Positions 1 to 6,493 of a DNA stretch of 17,147 bases are shown one piece after another. The stretch is from UA16 sp965661575. GTDB taxonomy: Bacteria > Bacteroidota > Bacteroidia > Flavobacteriales_D > Sanyastnellaceae. The notes under the pieces were generated by a model, which was not told the DNA's origin, ran no database searches, and saw nothing but the letters and a program-made list of their open reading frames with translations. The stretch lies in assembly GCA_965661575.1 (NCBI GenBank), contig CBFIEJ010000044.1:1-17147 (forward strand), written 5' to 3'. The position numbers were made by a program, and so were the translations under genes. Numbering within the stretch: the stretch's first letter is position 1; the number at the start of each line of letters is the position of its first letter.

Positions 1-538
1 AGAGGTGATCACTGACAACCTCTGCCGTAACCTCATCCGCTGAAACTCCGGCATCTATCAACTTCTTGATCGCTTCCACCATCTCCCATTTTGAACTGTA
101 ACTCAGCGCCAAAATCAAATCGAGCGTTTCGTTGTTAGCGGTGACATTTTCTGCTTCACGAAGCTGTGCTCGACAATTCTCTGGCAATGCAGCGACGTCT
201 CCTATGGTTCGGAGTCTCACACCCTTTTCACCCAGTTGTTTGATCTCTTGTACCAACGTATCGACAAGCAAGTTCATCAATGCCTCCACCTCTTCCTTCG
301 GGCGGCTCCAGTTTTCTGTGCTGAACGCGTACAACGTGAGGTGACGAACACCCAATTCCATCGCTGCTTCCACTGAAGATCGCACAGAATCTACGCCATG
401 CATGTGTCCAAAAACCCTCGACTCACCTCGTTCTTTGGCCCATCGTCCGTTGCCATCCATGATGATGGCCACGTGGCCCGGTATGCGATTGGGATCAAGT
501 CCTTGCGCTTCGCAAATCTGTTGACGTCTTGTGCTCAT
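1..538 (-). CDS. uppS: Isoprenyl (undecaprenyl) diphosphate synthase, C-terminus cut by window edge
   Basis: This enzyme condenses farnesyl diphosphate with isopentenyl units in cis to make undecaprenyl diphosphate, the lipid carrier for peptidoglycan and other surface glycans; it acts at the cytoplasmic face of the inner membrane. The 179 visible residues carry the family signature HVAIIMDGNGRWA (residues 22-34, with the Mg-binding Asp at 28) and FSTENWSRP (72-80). The usual C-terminal third, with the RxSGE-type IPP-binding motif, lies beyond base 1, so about 65 residues are missing because of the window edge and not because of a mutation. The ATG at 538-536 overlaps the TAA of the upstream PorG-like gene by one base (TAATG), so the two are probably translationally coupled. 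In other Bacteroidota uppS is commonly followed by bamA and ompH-like genes; that would be expected just outside the window. Confidence 0.97.
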   Translation of the reverse strand, partial: MSTRRQQICEAQGLDPNRIPGHVAIIMDGNGRWAKERGESRVFGHMHGVDSVRSSVEAAMELGVRHLTLYAFSTENWSRPKEEVEALMNLLVDTLVQEIKQLGEKGVRLRTIGDVAALPENCRAQLREAENVTANNETLDLILALSYSSKWEMVEAIKKLIDAGVSADEVTAEVVSDHL

Positions 539-1431
539 TAGATTTCCGACCAACACGTGGTTGGTTTTTTGCTGATTCGAAAACTAATTGATGCCGAAAT
601 AAACCCGTAAAAGTCATCTCTTGAACTGTCACCGCGCTGCAACCCTCCTTGATTGAGCACCGAAACCTCCTGGCCTAAACTCGGGTCAGCAAGGGCTACC
701 GTCATCTCTCCGCGTTCCTGCAAAAGAACTGCACGGTCCGCATATACACCGCTCACATCGTCCAAGTAATCCGACCATGTTTTGCGCACTCCCCAATCAA
801 ATGTGATAGCTGTAAACGCACCGATGTTTGACTTGAATCCAAAGCCGATTGGTATCGAAACTCCAGATGTAGAGTAAGCCTCGGCTCCATAAGCTTCTCC
901 CCATGAAGTCCCCTGGCCTTCTGTGCCAAGCGGCTGCAATGGCACCCATTGTCCATCGATGGATGCCTCGGGCATGTGATTAAACGCTGCCAATCCCAGG
1001 AACAAGAAAGCGGTAAATCGATCACCCGGATCGCCCAATCGGTGGTCGAGGTAGTTGATTTCTACCCAAGCGCTCAATTCGCTGATGTCATTGCGAAAAT
1101 GAAGATTGCGGTTTTGGCGCCATGGATCAGAACTGTCGGCATCCCACGCCTCGACGCGTCCTTTCAAGTAACTGACCCGAAGCGAGATGCGCTGTGAAAA
1201 GTTGTGGCGGTAAAACCCGCCAAACGCCGGTTGAAAACGACCACTCAAGTGTTTCCCCTCGTTCAAATCACCCATGTAATAGGACGTGCCGAAGGCAAAA
1301 CCAACTTCTTTCGACTGGTCGAACTGCCGCTGCGCCTCCATTCCGGAATTCACCGTTAAAAGGCAAGCCAGAGGCAGCATCATCCGCAAGGTAAATCGGG
1401 AAATATGACTTCGGGTTAAAAGCACGTGCAA
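538..1431 (-). CDS. porG: DUF6089 / PorG-like outer-membrane beta-barrel protein
   Basis: Predicted secreted outer-membrane beta-barrel protein of the DUF6089 type. The N-terminus has a signal peptide (charged residues R7, R12, R16, hydrophobic stretch about 17-29, likely cleavage after the MEAQ near 31-34). The mature part has alternating aromatic/hydrophobic strands and ends in a strand-like segment (DDFYGFISASISFRI). Motifs such as FGTSYYMGDLN near the mature N-terminus are typical of this Bacteroidota family. In Porphyromonas gingivalis the family member next to uppS is PorG (PG0189), an outer-membrane part of the type IX secretion system that contacts the PorK/N ring; the same neighbour here supports that role, but only by family and synteny. 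The longest frame starts at TTG (1431); an ATG at 1383 would remove the charged signal-peptide region, so I prefer TTG. It has its own terminator-promoter boundary upstream and overlaps uppS by one base downstream. Confidence 0.75.
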   Translation of the reverse strand: MHVLLTRSHISRFTLRMMLPLACLLTVNSGMEAQRQFDQSKEVGFAFGTSYYMGDLNEGKHLSGRFQPAFGGFYRHNFSQRISLRVSYLKGRVEAWDADSSDPWRQNRNLHFRNDISELSAWVEINYLDHRLGDPGDRFTAFLFLGLAAFNHMPEASIDGQWVPLQPLGTEGQGTSWGEAYGAEAYSTSGVSIPIGFGFKSNIGAFTAITFDWGVRKTWSDYLDDVSGVYADRAVLLQERGEMTVALADPSLGQEVSVLNQGGLQRGDSSRDDFYGFISASISFRISKKPTTCWSEI

Positions 1432-1464
1432 TTGAGTCTTTGAACTCTCATGAATCTTAACGCA

Positions 1465-1493
1465 CGAAAATACGCTGAATTGCCTGAATCAAA
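1465..1493 (-). promoter_or_regulatory. Candidate Bacteroidota promoter for porG-uppS
   Basis: On the minus strand a TTTG (1493-1490) is followed after 17 bases by TATTTTCG (1472-1465). This differs at one position from the Bacteroidota -7 consensus TAnnTTTG and has a normal TTG spacing. It sits directly after the putative nadK terminator and about 35 bases before the TTG start of the PorG-like gene. The call rests on motif match and position only. Confidence 0.45.
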
Positions 1494-1496
1494 TGC

Positions 1497-1530
1497 AAAA
1501 AACGGTGAACAAACAAGGGATGTTATTCAC
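1497..1530 (-). terminator. Candidate intrinsic terminator after nadK
   Basis: Reading the minus strand, GTGAATAA (from 1530) can pair with TTGTTCAC (ending at 1505), with one G-T wobble. A further CA/TG pair past a bulged T extends the stem. The loop is short, and CG followed by six T residues (1502-1497) comes directly after the stem. It begins 6 bases past the nadK stop codon, the expected place for a rho-independent terminator. It would separate CBS-nadK from porG-uppS. Confidence 0.6.
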
Positions 1531-1535
1531 GAAAA

Positions 1536-2414
1536 TCAGCGATCCCTCGGATCAATGCCCCAATGCATTTTGGCTCGGACGGTGCTGAAAAATTCCTGAT
1601 GCTCTAGATTCATCAAAACGAACCGGAAAGAGGCGGGCGTCACGCGCACTTTTCGTCCCCCATCCAGGATAAACATGCGTGAATCCAAACTGAGCAAAAA
1701 CTGGTTCTCTCGACCATCTGCAGTCATCTGAAGCTCGCCTTGGGCTGGAATAACAAGAGGCCGATTGTTGAGGTTGTGTGGCGCAACTGGGTTGATGCAT
1801 AGGACTTCTGATCCCGGCATTACAATGGGACCACCAGCACTCAAGGAATAGGCAGTAGAGCCCGTAGGAGTCGATACGATGAGTCCATCGGCCCAATAAT
1901 TGTTCACAAACGTATCATCTCGTTCGACCTCGACGGCGACCATACTTGAAGTATCTCGCTTCATGATCGCCACTTCATTCAAAGCGTAGGGAAACTCTCC
2001 CAACTCCATACCGTCAACTTCGACCTTGAGAAGCAATCGCTTTTCGTACCAGACTTTTCCAGCGGCTACGGCGTCCATGGCCAAGTCGATCTCCTCGATG
2101 CCCACATTGCTCAAGAAACCCAATCGCCCTGTATTCACACCTAGCACCGGAATTTCGGTGTCCCGAATGAGCGTGGCCGCCTCCAAAACCGTCCCATCTC
2201 CTCCAATGGCAATGAGCAGGTCAACCTCCTGAACCTGATGAGGCTCGTCAAAAGATTGCCAATCACGCGTCAAAGACATACGCTCGTCCAAAAATCGCTT
2301 GAAATGAAATTCAATCATCGGAGTATCATCCAACGTTTGAATTCGTTTCAGGATTTGCTTGATGGCATCATCGAAATCTGGTGAAAACGACTTGCCGTGA
2401 ACTGCAATTTTCAT
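1536..2414 (-). CDS. nadK: NAD kinase
   Basis: ATP-dependent phosphorylation of NAD to NADP in the cytoplasm, the only known route to NADP. The 292-residue length is normal for bacterial NAD kinases. Diagnostic motifs are all present: GGDGT (71-75), NTGRLGFL (94-101), the NE of ALNEV (146-147), and the ADGLIVSTPTGSTAYSLSAG block (175-194) that binds NAD. The start ATG lies 3 bases after the stop of the CBS/ACT-like gene upstream, so both are surely on one transcript. The gene ends just before a hairpin with a T-run. In many Bacteroidota nadK sits in this same pdxJ / CBS / nadK / DUF6089 / uppS block, which links NADP and pyridoxal-phosphate supply with envelope genes by position only. Confidence 0.97.
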   Translation of the reverse strand: MKIAVHGKSFSPDFDDAIKQILKRIQTLDDTPMIEFHFKRFLDERMSLTRDWQSFDEPHQVQEVDLLIAIGGDGTVLEAATLIRDTEIPVLGVNTGRLGFLSNVGIEEIDLAMDAVAAGKVWYEKRLLLKVEVDGMELGEFPYALNEVAIMKRDTSSMVAVEVERDDTFVNNYWADGLIVSTPTGSTAYSLSAGGPIVMPGSEVLCINPVAPHNLNNRPLVIPAQGELQMTADGRENQFLLSLDSRMFILDGGRKVRVTPASFRFVLMNLEHQEFFSTVRAKMHWGIDPRDR

Positions 2415-2417
2415 GAT

Positions 2418-3068
2418 TTACTGTTTCAAAAAACGCATGAATGCATCGTACCGCTCCCTCATTTCCTCTTCAGCTTCTGGTGCATGCAAAAATGTTTGAA
2501 TGGTATACGCATGTCGCTGAAACGTTGAAATCACGGGTTGCACGTCCTCCGAATTCAACTTGAGCGTCACCGCCACATTGCTCGAATCGATCGCTTGAGA
2601 AGTCGTACAAGCAATGATCTTGGTGCCATTGCTTTCAACCAATCGAGCAATTTCAGAAATCGCCAAGTCTCGCTCGGCAACTTCCAAAACAATCACAGCA
2701 CCCTTTTCCGCCCAGTGTGTTTGCTCGGCCAAGAAACGCAGGATAGAGGGCGCATCCACGCTTCCCACATATTTTCCTTCGAAGACTACGGGCATGGCAT
2801 CAACTTCAGCCTTTACCCATTGAGCAACCAAATCGTACAAGTGACATTGAGGGGTGATTGAAACCGGACGCGCATGAAGCGTCGCCATGGGTGTTTGACA
2901 ATCAATCTCCATCAAGTCTTCTTCATAAACGAGGCCCTGAAACTCTTCCCCGTTGACCAAAGGAAGGTGCCGCACCTTGTATTCATCCATCAATCCGAGC
3001 ACTTGTTCAGCCGAGTCTTCGGGCCGCACAAATGGGAGGCTTAAATTCATTATGCGCTCTGCATACAT
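2418..3068 (-). CDS. CBS-pair protein with C-terminal ACT-like domain
   Basis: A soluble 216-residue protein. Residues about 1-115 form two CBS motifs: the first includes EDSAEQVLGLMDEYKVRHLPLV and a Val-Tyr-Glu-Glu-Asp segment, the second ends in VDAMPVVFEGKYVGSVDAPSIL. CBS pairs usually bind adenine nucleotides such as AMP, ATP or NAD. Residues about 122-195 (AVIVLEVAERDLAISEIARL..., then VAVTLKLNSEDVQPVISTFQR) look like an ACT-type ligand-binding fold, and a charged helix follows. No catalytic domain is present, so a regulatory role is likely. It is the first gene of the minus-strand unit, only 3 bases ahead of nadK, and its start is divergent from pdxJ. I infer that it may sense adenine or nicotinamide nucleotides for NAD kinase, but nothing in the sequence proves it. 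The ATG at 3068 is the longest start; a second Met is at residue 7. Confidence 0.85.
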   Translation of the reverse strand: MYAERIMNLSLPFVRPEDSAEQVLGLMDEYKVRHLPLVNGEEFQGLVYEEDLMEIDCQTPMATLHARPVSITPQCHLYDLVAQWVKAEVDAMPVVFEGKYVGSVDAPSILRFLAEQTHWAEKGAVIVLEVAERDLAISEIARLVESNGTKIIACTTSQAIDSSNVAVTLKLNSEDVQPVISTFQRHAYTIQTFLHAPEAEEEMRERYDAFMRFLKQ

Positions 3069-3072
3069 GGTG

Positions 3073-3080
3073 TAATTTTG
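3073..3080 (+). promoter_or_regulatory. Bacteroidota -7 box for pdxJ
   Basis: TAATTTTG is an exact match to the phylum consensus TAnnTTTG and lies 52 bases before the pdxJ ATG. No clear TTG is seen at the normal -33 distance, so the site may be weak or need an activator. It makes the longer pdxJ reading frame from the TTG at 3078 unlikely, because that start would lie within the promoter. Confidence 0.5.
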
Positions 3081-3120
3081 CGTCTATCCACCGATGGAAT
3101 GCACCGGAGGTGTTGGAATC

Positions 3121-3151
3121 TAAAGGTACGTATGACACGACTCAGCGTCAA
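3121..3151 (-). promoter_or_regulatory. Candidate promoter for the CBS-nadK unit
   Basis: On the minus strand a TTG (3151-3149, within GTTGAC) is followed after 20 bases by TACCTTTA (3128-3121). This is one base from the Bacteroidota -7 consensus TAnnTTTG. It would start transcription about 45 bases before the ATG at 3068. It overlaps the first codons of pdxJ and stands back to back with that gene's own -7 box, so the two promoters may interfere. Confidence 0.4.
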
Positions 3152-3866
3152 CGTTAATAAAATTGCTACGCTGCGCAACGCTCGCGGAGGCAATGCGCCG
3201 GATGTTATCGAGGCCGCAAATAGAATTCAATCCTTTGGCGCACAAGGGATTACGATTCATCCGCGCCCCGACGAACGACACATCCGATACACCGATGCGC
3301 GGGACTTGAAATCGGCAATTCACACTGAATTTAACATCGAGGGCTACCCGTCTGAGGCGTTTTTAAGCCTCGTTTTGGAGGTAAAACCCGATCAAGTGAC
3401 GCTGGTCCCTGATGGTCCTGATGTACTCACTTCGAATGCAGGGTGGAATGTAATTTCGGAGACGGATCTCCTGAAAGATGCCATTAGCGCTTTGAAACAC
3501 GCTGGAATTCGAGTCAGCCTATTCACCTCGACCGAGCAAAACCAAATCGAAGCTGCCGCCCAGATTGAATCTGATCGCATCGAATTGTACACGGAGCCCT
3601 ACGCCAAAGGTTTTGCGCTTGGCGATACCGATTCCGTCATTCCATTCGCCCGGGCTGCAGCCTTTGCACACAGCTGCGGATTAGGGGTGAACGCAGGGCA
3701 CGACTTAGACCAAAAGAACCTCAAGCATTTTGCCGAAAATGTGCCGTACCTCGCTGAGGTAAGCATTGGTCACGCGCTGATTTCAGATGCCTTGTATCAA
3801 GGGCTTGAAGCCACTGTGAAAGCTTATCTTGACTGCCTTAGCTCTTCATCCCCCGCCCAAAGATGA
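3132..3866 (+). CDS. pdxJ: Pyridoxine 5'-phosphate synthase
   Basis: Joins 3-amino-1-hydroxyacetone 1-phosphate with 1-deoxy-D-xylulose 5-phosphate to give pyridoxine 5'-phosphate, the last ring-forming step of the DXP-dependent vitamin B6 pathway. The frame is open from a TTG at 3078, but I place the start at the ATG at 3132. It has AAAGG five bases upstream, gives 244 residues (the usual family length), and starts directly in the conserved block VNVNKIATLRNARGG (6-20). Active-site motifs are seen: HPRPDERH (43-50), NIE (68-70), VNAGHDL (186-192, catalytic His 190), and the phosphate-binding SIGHALI (211-217). The stop overlaps the start of the alpha/beta hydrolase (ATGA). It is divergent from the CBS-nadK unit. 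Confidence 0.97.
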   Translation: MTRLSVNVNKIATLRNARGGNAPDVIEAANRIQSFGAQGITIHPRPDERHIRYTDARDLKSAIHTEFNIEGYPSEAFLSLVLEVKPDQVTLVPDGPDVLTSNAGWNVISETDLLKDAISALKHAGIRVSLFTSTEQNQIEAAAQIESDRIELYTEPYAKGFALGDTDSVIPFARAAAFAHSCGLGVNAGHDLDQKNLKHFAENVPYLAEVSIGHALISDALYQGLEATVKAYLDCLSSSSPAQR

Positions 3867-4642
3867 CACCGACCATCCCACTGCATGCCCGCGTCCTTGG
3901 CAATTCAGATGCACCAAATTTAATTGTCTTGCATGGGCTTTTGGGCACTTCGGACAACTGGCAAACATTGGGAAAAGCGTACTCTGCAACCCATTGCGTT
4001 CACCTCATTGATCAACGCAACCACGGACGAAGTCCACATCATGACGAGCACACTTACGAGGCGATGGCATTCGACTTGCAGCAGTATTTTGAAGAAAATA
4101 AGTTGCAAACGGCTTCGGTACTGGGACATAGCATGGGAGGCAAAACCGCCCTCATGTTCGCCCATCTCTTTCCGGCACGCATCGAAAAACTCATTGTTGC
4201 CGATATCGCTTCGCACAGCTACTTACCTCATCACCAAGCAATCTTTGATGCCGTGCAATCTGCACCTCTCCAACAAGCAGCTGATCGCAATGCCATTCAA
4301 AAACACCTGCAACAACAACTGAATGATCCCGGTGTGGTCGCTTTCCTGATGAAAAATGCTCGAAGGCGCAAAGAAGGTGGATTTCAATGGCGGCCCAACG
4401 TAAATGTTCTCTCGAAAGCACTCGGCGCAGTTGTTGGAGAAGTTCCCCTGGAAACAAATACCCTGCCCACATTGGTCATCTATGGAGGGCAATCCAATTA
4501 TGTCGATGACAACGCCCTCGAAACATTTGATAAGGCATGCCTCCAATTGGACACCCATTGCATCAGCGGCGCCGGACACTGGCTTCACGCCTCGCATCCT
4601 GATGAATTCAAGGAGGTCACCCTCGAATTTCTTGCCAGCTAA
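3863..4642 (+). CDS. Alpha/beta-fold hydrolase, YbfF-like esterase
   Basis: A cytoplasmic serine hydrolase of 259 residues with a complete catalytic set: oxyanion-hole HGLLG (24-28), the nucleophile elbow GHSMGG (88-93, Ser 90), an acid in NYVDD (Asp 215 or 216) and the base in GAGHW (His 239). The DQRNHGRSPH segment (50-59) is typical of the YbfF group of short-acyl or thioester hydrolases. No signal peptide is seen. The natural substrate is not known from sequence. The ATG overlaps the pdxJ stop by four bases (ATGA), so translation is coupled to pdxJ. The pairing of pdxJ with this hydrolase recurs in Bacteroidota, which hints at, but does not prove, a link to B6 metabolism. It ends 3 bases before the stop of the convergent ClC gene. 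Confidence 0.9.
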   Translation: MTPTIPLHARVLGNSDAPNLIVLHGLLGTSDNWQTLGKAYSATHCVHLIDQRNHGRSPHHDEHTYEAMAFDLQQYFEENKLQTASVLGHSMGGKTALMFAHLFPARIEKLIVADIASHSYLPHHQAIFDAVQSAPLQQAADRNAIQKHLQQQLNDPGVVAFLMKNARRRKEGGFQWRPNVNVLSKALGAVVGEVPLETNTLPTLVIYGGQSNYVDDNALETFDKACLQLDTHCISGAGHWLHASHPDEFKEVTLEFLAS

Positions 4643-4645
4643 TCC

Positions 4646-6427
4646 TTACTCAATGCTCGACGCCTTGAGCCAGTTGCGGTAATTAGCAAGCAGCTTCGTA
4701 CGCGAGACGAATCCCTTGAACTTATTTCCCGACAACACCGGAAGTCGCCAAGCACCGGTTCGTTCGAATATCGCCATCACCTTTTCCATGCGCATACTCA
4801 CATCGATAGAGGCCGCGGGAATGTTCATCATTTCATGGACGTGCATGGTATCGTATAACTCACGGTCAAACATCACCTCACGTATTTCCTGAAGCTCAAT
4901 CAGTCCGAGTAAATGACCATTTCGGTCGAGCACGGGGAACACGTCGTGGCTGCTTCGTTCAATGATAGGAATCAATTGACCCAATGTCCAATGCGGATTC
5001 ACCACTTCATGGTCACTTTCAACTTGGTCCATGAGGTTCATGAGGGTGAGAATGGTTTGATCCTTGTCATGGGTAAGTAGCTCACCGCGCTCAGCCAATT
5101 CTCGTGTATAAACAGTGTGTTTCATCCACCGCTTCGAAAGTCGAAAACTGATGGCAGAGGTCAGCATAACCGGCACGAATAAAGCGTAGCCACCGCTCAC
5201 CTCAGCAGTCAACAATATGGCCGTCAAAGGTGCATGCAGAACACCCGCCAGCATCCCAGCCAGACCTGCGAGAACAGCGTGCCCCATGGGCAGTGCAAGG
5301 GAACTATTGATCCATTCCGTCACAATCGCAAACTGATGCCCAAGAAGTGCACCGCAAAAAATGGCAGGAGCGAAAACACCCGCCACGCCACCTGCTCCCA
5401 AGGTCATGCCCGTCAAAACCGGCTTGAGCACCCAAGCCAGCATCAAGAAAGCGATCAACATCCACCCGTTCAATTCCAAACTTTGAAGCTGCATGCCCGA
5501 GGCTAGCATTTCGACTTGGCCATCAAAAAGAGCATTGACAATTTGATAGCCTTCGCCATACAATGATGGAAATAGCAGCAGCGCAGCGCCTATGCCTATG
5601 CCAGCTACCCAAATTCGAAGACGGTGCGAAGGCAAGCGAGCAACCGAATGACTTGCTCCGAGGTAGAGCTTGGAAAAAAGGACAGAGCCAGCGCCACATG
5701 CGGCTCCGAGCAAAATGTACCAAGGCAGCGTCTTCATTTCAAACACCGCCAAATTGGAAATGGTCAAAATATCGTTCTGACCTTGGAACAAACTCGAAGT
5801 AATCAAACCTGCCAAAGACGCCAAAAGCAATGGCACCAAACTCGTTGCGGTCAGATCGATCATGATGACCTCAACCGCAAAAATAATGGCCGCCACAGGG
5901 GCCTTGAACAGAGCCGCCAATGACGCCGATGCCGCGCATCCAATCAAAAGCATACGTCTGTTGAATGCACGCTTCGTCTGTCGACCAATTTCCGATCCTA
6001 TGGCTGAAGCAGACTGCAAAGAAGGCCCTTCCAAACCGCCTGACCCTCCCAAACCCACCGAAAGTGAACTCGTAATTAGCGGTGCAAACATCCACATTCG
6101 TTTGATGCGCCCCTGTCGCTGAGAAAGGGCATGCAAAATGCTTGGAACACCCGGTCCTGGATGATCGCCTCGCAGCCAGTTTCGGACCACCCAGCGAGTC
6201 GCAAGCAATCCCATAAGCGGTCCTATGCCCAACCACCAAGGTGCATCCATGAATCCCGCAATTCCATTCATGGCAAAATGCATCGCACCCACCGTGCGCT
6301 TCAAAAGCACCGCGAGCAAACCTGCAGAACAACCCGTCAAAACCGCCCAACCCATCATGGATTGGTCGGATTGTTTCCAACGGTTGAAACCCGCTGCAAA
6401 CGTTTTTAATAACCCGTGTTTCCGCAT
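4646..6427 (-). CDS. ClC-family anion channel/transporter with C-terminal CBS domains
   Basis: Inner-membrane protein of 593 residues that moves anions, usually chloride, across the membrane. The ClC core covers about 25-440, with many hydrophobic helices. It has the gating glutamate in GLEGPS (Glu 133), the GAGGVAGVFAPAIFCGA block (345-361) and the late pore tyrosine (Tyr 440). Residues about 465-590 form two CBS motifs, a common cytoplasmic nucleotide-sensing tail. Two pore features are odd. The first motif reads GPGVP (91-95), where chloride transporters have Ser in GSGIP; Pro at this place is known from nitrate-preferring plant CLCa. The place of the internal proton glutamate (second E of the CLC-ec1 IIEEM motif) is Val 187, as in ClC channels. 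The real anion and whether it is coupled to protons are therefore open. It is divergent from the stress-protein gene and convergent with the hydrolase. Confidence 0.95.
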   Translation of the reverse strand: MRKHGLLKTFAAGFNRWKQSDQSMMGWAVLTGCSAGLLAVLLKRTVGAMHFAMNGIAGFMDAPWWLGIGPLMGLLATRWVVRNWLRGDHPGPGVPSILHALSQRQGRIKRMWMFAPLITSSLSVGLGGSGGLEGPSLQSASAIGSEIGRQTKRAFNRRMLLIGCAASASLAALFKAPVAAIIFAVEVIMIDLTATSLVPLLLASLAGLITSSLFQGQNDILTISNLAVFEMKTLPWYILLGAACGAGSVLFSKLYLGASHSVARLPSHRLRIWVAGIGIGAALLLFPSLYGEGYQIVNALFDGQVEMLASGMQLQSLELNGWMLIAFLMLAWVLKPVLTGMTLGAGGVAGVFAPAIFCGALLGHQFAIVTEWINSSLALPMGHAVLAGLAGMLAGVLHAPLTAILLTAEVSGGYALFVPVMLTSAISFRLSKRWMKHTVYTRELAERGELLTHDKDQTILTLMNLMDQVESDHEVVNPHWTLGQLIPIIERSSHDVFPVLDRNGHLLGLIELQEIREVMFDRELYDTMHVHEMMNIPAASIDVSMRMEKVMAIFERTGAWRLPVLSGNKFKGFVSRTKLLANYRNWLKASSIE

Positions 6428-6440
6428 GCCACAAATTTCG

Positions 6441-6469
6441 TTGGAATCATCGCTTTGAACGTAACTTTG
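6441..6469 (+). promoter_or_regulatory. Bacteroidota-type promoter for the universal stress protein
   Basis: A TTG (6441-6443) is followed after 18 bases by TAACTTTG (6462-6469), an exact match to the TAnnTTTG consensus. This gives a short leader of about 15-20 bases before the ATG at 6494. It is one of the best promoter matches in the window. I find no equally good box on the minus strand for the divergent ClC gene. Confidence 0.6.
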
Positions 6470-6493
6470 TCCGGAAATTGATTAACAAAAAAC

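Noticed and set aside
3078..3131. Upstream TTG start for pdxJ adding 18 residues
   Set aside because: It overlaps the -7 box, the extension is not like the family, and the ATG at 3132 has AAAGG upstream and gives the usual length.
4650..4680. Inverted repeat CTCAA...TTGAG at the ClC 3' end as a terminator
   Set aside because: The stem is short with a long loop, has no T-run on either strand, and lies inside conserved coding sequence.
5871..6434. Open frame of 187 codons on the minus strand within the ClC gene
   Set aside because: It is a shifted-frame shadow of the well-supported ClC N-terminus; its product shows no domain and is rich in Cys and His in a random way.
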